The notes: generated from the sequence alone by a model not told the origin. A DNA stretch of 64,000 nucleotides from Symsagittifera roscoffensis (GCF_963678635.1 NC_087065.1:50970452-51034451), one strand, 5' to 3'; shown: positions 45,329 through 55,605, numbered from the stretch's first letter. Made by a program: numbers and translations.

Positions 45329-47910
45329 AAATATTAATTTTTCTCAAACTCTTTTTTCTAGTAATCTCCAATCAGAACATAAACCCTTCCCCCCGCACAG
45401 GACCCCAAGATTTATTAGTAACACATTACGATTGTGAAGAAAATGAACAAAAAACGCTACACAAATATGCAATAAATCAGGTATCACAATGCGAAACAGA
45501 ACCACAAGCTATAGAAACTATAAATGTAATAGCGACACTTTATTCAAAAGCCCGAGCAACAACAGTTATAGGATATAAATTCACAGCAACATTTTCTGAA
45601 AAGAAAGTACATTGTTCACAAGTCTCAAATGGAAATAAAAACCGACTTGACCACGAATCATTCTACCAGAGTAATATCGAACGACTTTTACATCTCAATC
45701 CCGAAGATTGTAAAAACGTGTTACTCCGACTAAATATCACAAGAAATAAAAACGCAGATAGAAAGTTAGTATATTTCCAAGTTTTTTCAGATTCTGTACA
45801 TCAAGCAGAACTTGAAAGATATCAAGGACATATAAAATTAGATGAAAAATACCCATACAACTGCGCACACGGAAGATTATCTTATGACATACACGATAAA
45901 CACTGGATACCACATATTGGTATAAATAACCCATCAAACTGCAAAGCAGACACAAAAAATAAAGGATATCAAGAAATAATGTTTTTCGATTGGAAAATAC
46001 AACTCGAAAAAATACAACTCACACGCGATTTATCTGACAACACAATGATCTATCAAGGAATTAGATTACCTTGTAAAAACGATCAAGGCTATTGTGACCC
46101 TACAACACGAACACAAGCAACAATTGTTTGGTTCCCCGAAGACACATGTACAACATTTCAAGTAGCAAAAATACACGCTCGTATGATAAAATTTCACGAA
46201 AAATATTTTATACAATCAATTCCATATGAACAAGTAAATCCATCACGAAAACAAAGTTCTAATTTTAGAAACATACACAATATAGAAAATAAATTGACAC
46301 GTTTTCAAATATATCAAGAAACAGAACTTGCATGTAAATACAGAAATCCACTTCACAAAACACAATACTCCGAAATATTAGTTGAATACGAAAAAGGATT
46401 CGACATGACCACTGGAAAAGTAAAAATCGACCCATACGCCACAAGTCATCCTATAAACGAAGGAACATCATATATACCAGTTAATTTTCAAAAAAGTAAA
46501 GGTCAACCTGGTGGACATCTAAAGCCCCATGACACTAAAAGCACACGTTTACAAGAACTATCACTAATGAATAGTACATATTTCGGTAATATCCACTATG
46601 ATATTCACTTAGATATGAAATTAGACTACACAATTAGCCGAATTTTTCAAGAAATGTCACTCGCTGAATTAGAAACACTTCACCAACTATGCGAATTAGA
46701 AAGGACACAAATCCTACAATCACTTGCACTAGCAGTATTAAAAATACCCTACGCAGGATATTTACTATCAGGAAATAGATCAAATTTTTTAGACTATGAA
46801 GGAAACATTTTATGGTTTTATACCTGTACCAAAAAAGTATCACCACTATATGTTTTTGAAGATAAACGATGCTATAAAAGAATCCCTATCTTTTATAAGA
46901 ATAAAGTACATTTCGTTGACACACTTTCAAGACGAACCTATTTCTGGGATACCGCAGTCCCATGTGGATCAGAAAATAGCCACAATGTAGTACAACTGAA
47001 CCCTGATGAACATAAATATTACCTTCTTACCCCATATCCCACATTAATGCAATCACTCAAAAAATTTTCACCTGAAAGCATTAGAGCTATTGCTCGAAAC
47101 CCAAATATTGACCTACAATCAATTGGAATATATTCAAAATCCGATATCCAACATCACATTAGAACACAACAATTCCAAGAATTATTAACACAAATGGACA
47201 CTATACAAAGACAATCAATTGACCAAAACTTACGCAAACTTGCCGAAACCGCAGGATTTGCAGATATTTATACACAAGACTATAGCGGATATTTTAAAGA
47301 CATTAAAGACTATATATATCTAAACGGTGAAAAATACCGACCACAAGATATCTCACCTATAAATTTTTTTAGCTTTGTTACACTCAAAAATGAAATTCTT
47401 GATTTTCTAGGATGGCCCTATTACATCTTAGAAAAATTAACTATTTTATACGCAATTTTTAACTTTATAGGATTTCTTTTTTCACTTTTAAAAGGAATCT
47501 ATAATACATGCGCTATACACACACAAGTAAATAGACAAGCAAGATTTTTTGGAATTTTTTCATCATCAATAATTAAAATTCTTTTAGACGCACAAATAAA
47601 AGAATACAACACAAAAATAGCAACAAGACAGAACACATATGACGAAGAACATAACAATGTAGAAATAACGCCTACAGCACCACAGTTACCACCCCTACCA
47701 CATAACCATCCATTATCCCTAGTCCCACGAAATTTTCGAAATTTAGCAATAACACATAATCCAAATTTTAGACCAACCATATCACAAAGTCCCATTCAAC
47801 ATATAATGACACATCATTCACTAGATGAAAATACATATGAACAAAATATTGAACAACCCCATACCACCGCTTTTCAGTCTCAAAATAATAATTTTTTTAG
47901 CCCACGATGA
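45316..47910 (+). CDS. env: Envelope-like glycoprotein (864 residues), possibly chuvirus-like
   Basis: A signal peptide is clear (residues 1-18, MYILKILIFLKLFFLVIS). The ectodomain has many cysteines and several N-glycosylation sites (for example NIT, NST, NRS). One strong membrane segment lies at about 704-727, followed by a 137-residue cytoplasmic tail rich in Pro and Asn. Residues about 480-570 (around GYLLSGNRSNFLDYEG and RIPIFYKNKVHFVD) resemble, from motif memory, the glycoprotein of chuviruses and related captured envelopes of LTR elements. That match is a moderate-confidence inference. The gene is intact and overlaps its neighbours at both ends. Confidence 0.75.
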   Translation: MYILKILIFLKLFFLVISNQNINPSPRTGPQDLLVTHYDCEENEQKTLHKYAINQVSQCETEPQAIETINVIATLYSKARATTVIGYKFTATFSEKKVHCSQVSNGNKNRLDHESFYQSNIERLLHLNPEDCKNVLLRLNITRNKNADRKLVYFQVFSDSVHQAELERYQGHIKLDEKYPYNCAHGRLSYDIHDKHWIPHIGINNPSNCKADTKNKGYQEIMFFDWKIQLEKIQLTRDLSDNTMIYQGIRLPCKNDQGYCDPTTRTQATIVWFPEDTCTTFQVAKIHARMIKFHEKYFIQSIPYEQVNPSRKQSSNFRNIHNIENKLTRFQIYQETELACKYRNPLHKTQYSEILVEYEKGFDMTTGKVKIDPYATSHPINEGTSYIPVNFQKSKGQPGGHLKPHDTKSTRLQELSLMNSTYFGNIHYDIHLDMKLDYTISRIFQEMSLAELETLHQLCELERTQILQSLALAVLKIPYAGYLLSGNRSNFLDYEGNILWFYTCTKKVSPLYVFEDKRCYKRIPIFYKNKVHFVDTLSRRTYFWDTAVPCGSENSHNVVQLNPDEHKYYLLTPYPTLMQSLKKFSPESIRAIARNPNIDLQSIGIYSKSDIQHHIRTQQFQELLTQMDTIQRQSIDQNLRKLAETAGFADIYTQDYSGYFKDIKDYIYLNGEKYRPQDISPINFFSFVTLKNEILDFLGWPYYILEKLTILYAIFNFIGFLFSLLKGIYNTCAIHTQVNRQARFFGIFSSSIIKILLDAQIKEYNTKIATRQNTYDEEHNNVEITPTAPQLPPLPHNHPLSLVPRNFRNLAITHNPNFRPTISQSPIQHIMTHHSLDENTYEQNIEQPHTTAFQSQNNNFFSPR

Positions 47911-48770
47911 GCCGACAACTTGGATCCCTACACCGCTCAAATTCCCATCCAACCAACCTCAATACTCCAATTACAATAATTCCACTTTTTGCTTTCCCGC
48001 CACCCGATTTCCCAACCAATAATATAACATCAGGCATGAATTCAGACACTAATTCACATATCTCAGTTTTATACTCTATTTCACAACTCAATAACCCAAA
48101 TATTGAAACCCCTGATGATTTTGCAGACTCTGAACCATCTCCATCCAATAATTTTCAAACCAACTCCTCAGTTTTTTCAAAACCCCCTTTTCAACCAATC
48201 CCACCAAATAACCCACTCCCACCCATTTCTACACCCTCTTATGCTTCACAAGTCACCCCAACCTACTCTTCATTTCATTCAGACCGATCGTCCAATTCTC
48301 CAGACACTCCCCAAATCTCCCAAGAACTAGATACTTTTATCACCCTACAACAACAACCCTTCCACCTTGACACCCCCACTATAAATCAGATTTCATCCAC
48401 AATAGAATCATCAAACCCACCTACCCCTACACCCTCTTCAGCTTATACCGCATCATTAGCACCATCATCCACATCCACCGAATCATCAAATAGCACTAAT
48501 AGAGCTTATCGCACTTTCAAAAGAAAATTCCCAAACCATCCATTTCCAACAAAACCAGGAACAGCCCGTGAATATATTAATCATCCAAATCACACTAACA
48601 CGAAATATTTTTTAGCAATCACCTTACCTTCATTTCCACAGTATACTTTGAACACCCCTAACGACACTAACGACACACGTAGTTTTGTAGATGAACAAGT
48701 TTTAATGCCTACACTTCATTGGACATCATATTATCATTTTACTAACCCCCTTTGCCTCACATCGATATAG
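47907..48770 (+). CDS. Accessory protein after env, Pro/Ser/Thr-rich, unknown
   Basis: This is a 287-residue protein whose ATG overlaps the env stop (ATGA at 47907-47910), again suggesting coupled translation. The first 200 residues are disordered (Pro, Ser, Thr, Asn); the last 85 are more ordered and contain a basic patch (YRTFKRKFPNHPF). There is no membrane segment. No family is recognised. Its composition (A/C-rich, almost G-free) matches the element. Confidence 0.6.
   Translation: MSRQLGSLHRSNSHPTNLNTPITIIPLFAFPPPDFPTNNITSGMNSDTNSHISVLYSISQLNNPNIETPDDFADSEPSPSNNFQTNSSVFSKPPFQPIPPNNPLPPISTPSYASQVTPTYSSFHSDRSSNSPDTPQISQELDTFITLQQQPFHLDTPTINQISSTIESSNPPTPTPSSAYTASLAPSSTSTESSNSTNRAYRTFKRKFPNHPFPTKPGTAREYINHPNHTNTKYFLAITLPSFPQYTLNTPNDTNDTRSFVDEQVLMPTLHWTSYYHFTNPLCLTSI
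48740..48770 (+). promoter_or_regulatory. Branch point and 3' splice site before the last accessory gene
   Basis: TACTAAC (48740-48746) is followed by a pyrimidine-rich CCCCCTTTGCC and an AG at 48769-48770, 14 bases before the ATG at 48785. The spacing fits a functional acceptor. Confidence 0.55.
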
Positions 48771-48784
48771 AAAGAAATCAAAAT

Positions 48785-49705
48785 ATGCTATATCGACTCA
48801 CCACACCACTAACACATAGACAATTTACTTATATAGGATATAAAAAGTCACTAAAAACATACACTGCACCCCGAGCTAACGAATATACGCTAGAATATTA
48901 CGATCACAAAATCATCCGAGCTAACCAAGACCAATTTTTAGATGATGATTGTTTCGCTAACCCACAAATCACAGAAAAATTCTTCATCAAAACACCATAT
49001 GTATTTACACTCAATATATTTGATCGCAAATTCGACCACGTCATTTCTGAAGCACTAACCGACATGCAAGCTTACGAAAGTTTTAAAGAAAGATTTCAAT
49101 TATTTTCACTAACCTTCAATTTCCTTGCACCACAAGAACGCGATTTGCACTGCTCACACGATATTATGTTACGCACTAAACAAACCCACACATATACATA
49201 TTATCGCTTCATACAAAATCATTTTGATCTACACACTCCATCAAGACAACCACACCACCGTTTTCAATTTATTAACTCTAAATACACTTCACCATTTTTT
49301 CTTAACTTCACATATTGCATCAAAGATACTAACCTTCACGGTATTCTTCGCAATTATGATCCCATAACCCAAATGTATATTTTTTGTCCCATCACGAAGA
49401 CCTTCAACGCAGAAGAATCCAGACCCTTCCTTATCCCACATGAATTTATTCAACCTATAGAAATCCCGATATTAGAATTCACCCACAACACTAAATACAA
49501 TCACAAATTATATAATCTCATCCAAAACACACCTTATGAGTTTGCAGTTGGCACTGAAGAACTAAAAACTATTAAAGCACTTCAATTGCTTTGGCCACTG
49601 CTTCAAACTAAAAACATCATTCGCATACTAGCAAAATTACTAACAAATTCCGACATAATACACGACATCTTCCCCCACGGTTTTTCCCCGACGACTAACA
49701 GGTAA
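48785..49705 (+). CDS. Last accessory protein, probably with a spliced 3' end
   Basis: The frame is open from 48746 but its first ATG is 48785, giving 306 residues to a TAA at 49703. It is a globular-looking protein rich in Phe, Tyr, His and Thr, with no signal or membrane segment, and I do not recognise it. The stop lies within a perfect donor (CAG|GTAAGT at 49699-49707). Splicing at 49702 to either 49788 or 50076 keeps the frame open and replaces the last residue by a new C-terminal tail. The start follows a splice acceptor, suggesting its own subgenomic mRNA. Confidence 0.6.
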   Translation: MLYRLTTPLTHRQFTYIGYKKSLKTYTAPRANEYTLEYYDHKIIRANQDQFLDDDCFANPQITEKFFIKTPYVFTLNIFDRKFDHVISEALTDMQAYESFKERFQLFSLTFNFLAPQERDLHCSHDIMLRTKQTHTYTYYRFIQNHFDLHTPSRQPHHRFQFINSKYTSPFFLNFTYCIKDTNLHGILRNYDPITQMYIFCPITKTFNAEESRPFLIPHEFIQPIEIPILEFTHNTKYNHKLYNLIQNTPYEFAVGTEELKTIKALQLLWPLLQTKNIIRILAKLLTNSDIIHDIFPHGFSPTTNR

Positions 49706-50075
49706 GTATAATTTATACATATTCTTCACTAATAAATTTGAAATAAATACTAACCTTTCTTTATCCATGTCTTATTTAGATTTTTAGTCTTCATCCCACG
49801 ATCATCTGCAAATTACACAAAAGAAAAATAAAAAATAGAAAACTTCTTCAAATTCTTCAAAACTCTATTAATATTTTGCACTAGATAAATTCAATAAAAA
49901 TCATACCAATGTAGTAAATTAATTTATAATTTATTTCCCCTAAAGCAGTAATTCTAATAATGATGAAAATTTGTAACTTAATTTTTCCCCAAAAAACTAG
50001 CAGTAAAATTGAAATTCTATGTAGTAAATTGATAAAACGAAAATGCAGTACTAACCTTTTGATATTTCCATTCAG
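49702..50075 (+). promoter_or_regulatory. Candidate intron with two alternative acceptors
   Basis: The donor CAG|GTAAGT is at 49702. The first branch point TACTAAC (49748-49754) precedes acceptor TTTTTAG|T at 49788; the joined frame ends at 49884 with a Lys/Arg-rich tail. The second branch point TACTAAC (50049-50055) precedes acceptor CATTCAG|T at 50076; the joined frame ends at 50133 with a helical tail (ILSKLAQLAHEELFK). Both keep the frame open. Confidence 0.6.
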
Positions 50076-50133
50076 TCGCACAAAAATTCTATCCAAACTC
50101 GCACAGCTCGCCCACGAAGAATTGTTTAAATAA

Positions 50134-51293
50134 TGAATTTCAGTTTCAAGCTTTCACACTCAACAACTCTAACACACGATAACACGTTTCAAACTTTCCT
50201 TTAACCCGGTTGGAAAGGAATTATATACTAAACAAAACTAACCAATGCAGCTTACTAAACACCACAAATCATAGAATAACAGCATGACTAAGGAAAGGAA
50301 ACCAACGGTACCCAAACCGGATTAACCCAGTTTAAAACTGGATAATTTATTCTTTTGAAGACTATTATAAAGTCTAAGAAAGAAATAATAAAACACAAAA
50401 AAGTCGAAAGACAAACCCATACCAAAAACAATTTGATTTTTGAAAAAAGGACACCACCAACGAAACATAAGAAAAACCACAATAAACCCAACATAAAACG
50501 TTATCACATAACAGGACCTCTCACAGAAACCGCACGAAATCGTACTCCCACTCCTGGCCTAACCCACCAGAGAGGACGTCCTGAGCATGCTCTATAGCCG
50601 GCCTAACCCACCGCGCTACATCCACGCTTTGTGACCACACTTCTATTTTTAATAAGAGGTACTCAAGGGTGAGTAACTCTTCAAAATAACCGAACTAAAA
50701 CAAAAAGCTTTTGTGAAAACAACTAACCAAAATCATAATTAAAACACCGAAATAATAAAAATTTTATAAAATGTAAATTATACCTTGCAGTATATAGATC
50801 AGCATACAACACCAAAGACGAACATCCAAAGACAAAAATGACCCCACTACACTCGAAAAAGAATGGCCAACCACAACCGATATGCCGTCCACAATCACAA
50901 CTCAAAGGATTTAGAGTACGACTTGACTTCGCAGAAAAGGACTTCATTGAACTAGACCAATGACCACCTCGATGTTCAAGTATACGTACAGATCCGAGTA
51001 ACCAGGCATCCCCTCCACGCACAATCTCCACGCCATTCCCAGACGAGGTTGAACACAAAAGAAGTTCTCTACATGAAACAGAAAAACCTGTCATAGCAAA
51101 CCATTCTGAAATCAGATTTGAGTTTGTTGAGAAAACCCAGTCGTTGTCATAAGAAGACACAACGATTGATCCTGGAACTTCTCTAACAGGAGAACCCAGA
51201 AGAAATATGATGTTCGCCAAATACCAACGTCCATCATCCATCCTTTGAATTGCAGAAAAACTATTCTAAAAAACTCTGTAAAACCCGGATGGG
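50134..51293 (+). other. 3' non-coding region of the giant element
   Basis: No plus-strand gene is convincing. A basic 80-codon frame lies at 50355-50597. From about 50780 base composition changes to a more balanced one; there a 172-codon minus frame (50723-51241) and a plus frame with two stops overlap. A repeated GGCCTAACCCACC occurs at about 50558 and 50600. The base string right before the 3' LTR (CGGATGGG) is only a weak polypurine tract. Confidence 0.4.
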
Positions 51294-51703
51294 TGGAACC
51301 TGATCTAAACTACATTTTATGATTGGATAAATTAGATATTTTACCACTGTAAAGTATTTAATATTAACCAATCATGATCCATCTAACTAACAACCCACTT
51401 ATTTGTAAGTGCTGAGATTACTTGTAATTTCAGCACCAGAGAGATTTGAATTTAACTTAGAAATTAGTTGCCTCTCCAAGAGAACTTCAGCAGCCGCAAT
51501 AAACCAGTATACCCTAGATCTATTGAGCCTAGCAGAGACTAGTTAAACAACCTGAGACTAGATAGTATAAGAGTAAGATTAGGATCGGTATTAGACTAAG
51601 AAGTTGCACGAATCTATCCGGCCGAAAATAAGATAGCGTGACGAGCAGACGGTGTACCCTATCCGAAATTACTCTATGAGTTAACCACATCGGTTATAAC
51701 TCA
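51294..51703 (+). repeat. 3' LTR of the giant element
   Basis: It is 410 bp, identical by eye to 32821-33230, with AATAAA at 51498-51503. It is followed by the target duplication TGAT. Confidence 0.95.
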
Positions 51704-51850
51704 TGATTTTCATAAAAAATTTCACATTTTAGAATTTTTTTTTTCATTTCATTGAGTTTTTTAATATTATTACTGCTCCATAAACCTCAAAAGGCAGTCG
51801 GAACATTCAGCGCTTCGCCCTGATGCGAGCAGTTTTGTTGTCTTAAGGTT
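51704..51850 (+). repeat. R-family repeat, right half
   Basis: It continues the repeat cut at 32820: ATTACTGCTCCATAAACCTCAAAAGG, CAGTCGGAACATTCAGCGCTTCGCCC. The same words occur in the same order at 56335-56415 and inverted at 56855-56920. Confidence 0.8.
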
Positions 51851-52769
51851 GATTTCCACTTGTTGTGTTTTTTCCGGGTCTGGCTGAGAAATCTGTTTGA
51901 ATTGTCACAGTGTTGCAACCTCTCTCGTAGGCTAGGTTTACCCAAACGTCTGCTCTCAACTCTAACGTTTTTTGCTTCTTTTACTCTTGTCAGTTTTTGT
52001 CCGGGTAGAAATAGAGTCTGGTTGTTTGATATAGTTTTTTTAAAGAAAATTCTGGGCAGACAAGCAATTTGTGCGTGCTATCAGTTCCTCGTTTTTGCTC
52101 CAACTTGACCACATCAATTTTCCGAAATCAACAACAGTATGGTTTTAGCCACAGTTTCAACGTTGCTCAATAATTAATGGGCTAAATGTTATTGGTTCAG
52201 GTACATTCCATTAACAGGTACAACCAATGACTCCAGGTCAAAATGTATTGCATCTCGTACAACTCAACGGGAATCATTATTTCGTAAAACTTGGCGAACG
52301 TTGTTAGGACATCGAAAAAGGAGGCAATAAGTTTACATCGGACAAAAGCACACAAAAAGTGAAGATTCGACAGAGAGTTGGATTTGCGAGTAGCCTTTTG
52401 AGAAAGCTAAAAAGAAACTTTGTCGAAAAGCAATTAAAAATTAGGAAGGACAAACAACAGATGTATCAACCATGCCATCCATGCTAAGTGACTTTGTTAG
52501 AAAAACAACTTGCTGTTGTTTTTTTAACAACCGAAGATTTAAAAATCAATTTTATAAGGAACAAAATTGTGAGGGCACTTAGCAAGGTGACTATAATTGG
52601 GAAAAATGTATTTCAGTTCCTCTACAAAGTAGCTGGGAAAGCAAAATAGTGTAGTAGTGCTGTCTGGAGTATACCTGATTAAAGCTTAAAACAACGTATC
52701 TAACTGATTCTCAAGCTTGTTTTCAGTTCAAGAATCATCACAGGAAAAAACTGAAAAGCAACATTATAA
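51851..52769. other. No recognisable gene
   Basis: This is AT-rich sequence with only short frames (for example 51860-52108 plus) that match nothing I know. Confidence 0.5.
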
Positions 52770-54800
52770 AATTTTGTCAATTTAATTTGTCTTTTGATAG
52801 CCAAGAAAGTCTAAAAAGTCGAAACATGTCCACTTTCTGTCGAGAAATTCGAAGAAAACGTACCAAAATTTGATCGAGATGGTCAAAACACATCGACTTG
52901 TCGTCGAAAAACCGAAACATAAACCAAGAACCTCGACAGTAGTCATCGTTTGAGGCTAACATTTGTGCCAAAAAAAAACTGATAAGCTTTTTTCCCCGGG
53001 TCGAGGTGCTCCATTAGGATTTCCGCCTTAAATTCCCACAAGTGCAGTTTTCCGACTGAAATTTCGCCATCTCGAATCAATTTTAGGTCAAGCACAATTT
53101 CAAAAAAACACCGGTTTTGGTCAAAAAAATTCAGAACATAGATCAGTGAAACCGAAACAAACCTGATTTTGGCCAGGAAAGTATAGAAAATACGTCAAGC
53201 ATAAACTAATTTTCACAAACTTTGTTTTGTTTTCTTTAATGATTTTTAATAAATTTGAATTGTAATGTGAGCGAAAAAAATCTGCTCAGAAAAATCCGCG
53301 GTCAAAAAGTTGGAGTGCTCAAAAATCAATTGAGAAGATTTGCTTGCCACAAAACTAAAAGTTTTAGGGGGAACCCTTTAAATTTTGAAAATCTGAGCAT
53401 ACCTGCGACAAGAAAAAGTAAACCCAACTTGAAGTCCTCAAGCATCAGTTTTTACATCAACAACTTAGATTTGCGAAGAAAAAAAGCAAAGCTGAAAGAT
53501 TCAATTTGGAAAGAATAAGTTTTTGATGCAGGAATTTCGATGTATAGAGTTTCTTATAGTTTCTTTTCATATCGCAAAAATCAATTGAGAAAAATCATCA
53601 CAAAAAAATAATCGAGGAGCATACATTAAAACTTTTTGTTAAATTACTTATGATATTTGATAGTCCAGAAAGTCGAAAAAGTCAAAACATATGTCGAGCG
53701 TAGTCGAAACTTTTCCATTTTAGGCCTAGAAAGCCGATCCATACGTCTAGTACAGTCAAAACATAAGTCAAGCACAGTGGAGCTCAGTCGAAGCGTAGGT
53801 CGAGTACAATCGGAACATAGTTCGAGCACAGCCGAAAAATAGGTCGAGCATAGTCGAAACCTTTGTCGAGCACAATCTAAACAGCAGTTTCTCGACATCT
53901 GATTCGGGACCAGTCGATTCATAGTTCGAGCACAGTCAAGGCATAGGTCGAGTATAGGCAAAACAAAAGTGCAGCAGAATTTTTTGACAATTTTGGTACC
54001 GTTTCCACAAAACGTCTGTACCAATGAAACATTTACAAAAAAGGGAAAAACTTTATAAAGGCGTAAAACTTTCTCACTATCTGAAATATTTGATTGATAT
54101 GTAAAACTACAAAATTTGAAATGAAAGGTTAAAGTAGATGTGAGAGACCAAAAAATCCTGTCAAACAGTTTTTTGGAGCAACTACAGTCGACATTAAAAC
54201 GAGAATATTTTTTTGTTTGTCAAGAAAATTGAGACAATCGAAACATACCCAATTATGGTCGAGAAAGTCAAATCATATCTATCCAGAGTCTCAAAATAAA
54301 CTTTTTCAAAATGTCGTGTAAAAGAAATTTGGTCGAAAAAGTAGAAACACATCTGAAGTGGGTCGAGCAAAAACACTTTTTTAAGTCGAGAAAGTCGAAA
54401 CAAATCAAAATTTGGTCGAAAAAGTCGAAACATAGTGAAATTTGGTCGAGAAAGTTGAAACTACCAAAATTTGTTCGTGGCGGTCGATACATACCAATTT
54501 TTGATTAAAAAAGTCAAATTATAAACCGAGCACCTCGACCCGGGTTGTTTCAGATTTTTTTTATCGGTTAAAATGTTGTTACAGTTGAGACGAGGCAAAT
54601 TTGAGTCCAGCTGGTCGAAACTTTTCTCAGCTGAAATGAACATGGTCGTGCTTGTTTTTTCTTTAGTCAAGGAAGTCAAACTAACTCAGTTTTAGTCGAG
54701 ATGGTTCAAACATGGCTATGTTTGGCTGTAATGGTCAGAGTGTAAGCAATTCTCTTCGACAAAGTCGAAACTTATGACGAGCACTGCGACCCTGGTTTGT
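52770..54800. repeat. Degenerate GTCGA-type minisatellite domain
   Basis: Words such as GTCGAGCACAGTCGAAACATA recur with a period of about 21-22 bases at 53680-53960. A related word (TTTGGTCGAGAAAGTCGAAA) recurs at 52790-52960 and 54230-54520 with longer spacing. CCCGGGTCGAGGTGCTC at about 52995 is found inverted at about 54530, bracketing 1.5 kb. The 126-codon minus frame at 53644-54024 is a by-product of the repeat. No gene is seen. Confidence 0.7.
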
Positions 54801-55605
54801 TATGCTTTCGTAGAACACTATTAGCAAAAAATGTTGAACAAAATATCCGAATCTGGATTGGCAGCTTTTACATGTTCGATTTGTATATACAAATTTACAA
54901 AGAATTTCTTACCCGAGACAATTGATATTTGATATCATTTATAGTATCTCATCTGAGATGGAAGAAAAACATTTGAATAACTTTATAAAACTTATAGCTA
55001 CGTCTTGAATATGTGCTTGCTGCTTTTTGCACAGTCAAAACTGTGTGTTTATTCATGAGATTATACCATATTTTTTGTATCAATATTTTTTCTGTGTCTA
55101 ATTATATCTCTGGCCAAATAATACAGCTAATCTTTTTTTTTACAAAGGTGCCATTTATTCACGCATTTACTCATGCAGGTGACTTCAGATGAAATCATCT
55201 TTCCTATCAGGTAGTGTTCATCAACCCACTGTTGCCGAAATATAGATTATCAGGAGAATGGCTGGGATTCCATCTGGCATCTGGATCCCATTGTTATATC
55301 TTCGGTGTGCTCATTCTTGGTCATCCAAAAAGTAGAAGCTATTCAATCGTTAAATTAGCGATGAGTAAATTAAAAGAGCAACGCACCAACACCCCTGGTA
55401 TATAACGCACCACCATTTCAAATAACTTCCGAGCCAATTCAGTGCTAATTAATCGCAGCTTCTTTTTTTCCGTGGTTTTCAATATAGCGAAACAGGTTGA
55501 TTGGCTTCGACACTCGCTCTATAACATCATATTAAATATATATCATAACACATATTGATCTAACGTCATCATTACAATGATAAACCTTGCAGGACTCAAT
55601 CTACA
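54801..55605. other. No recognisable gene; upstream region of the host gene
   Basis: This is AT-rich sequence. The string CCTTGCAG at about 55583-55590 could be a splice acceptor just before the ATG exon, so the exon that follows might not be the first. Confidence 0.45.

Larger units (their letters stand above)
32821..51703 (+). mobile_element. Giant envelope-bearing Ty3/gypsy-type LTR element (18.9 kb)
   Basis: Two 410 bp LTRs (TGGAACC...AACTCA), identical by eye, are flanked by the direct repeat TGAT (32817-32820 and 51704-51707). Inside lie gag-protease-RT, RNase H-integrase, two tiny membrane proteins, a disordered region, an envelope-like glycoprotein and two accessory frames. The coding strand is A- and C-rich and poor in G. 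Integrase follows RNase H, which places it with Ty3/gypsy and vertebrate-type retroviruses rather than Ty1/copia. Identical LTRs imply a recent insertion, so its frame changes may be programmed rather than decay. Confidence 0.93.

Noticed and set aside
50723-51241. 172-codon minus-strand gene at the end of the giant element
   Set aside because: It is antisense to all other genes of the element and has no motif; kept only as a finding, not as a gene.
53644-54024. 126-codon minus-strand frame with repeated Leu-Cys-Asp-Cys words
   Set aside because: It is created by the GTCGA minisatellite, whose period is not a multiple of a conserved protein repeat.
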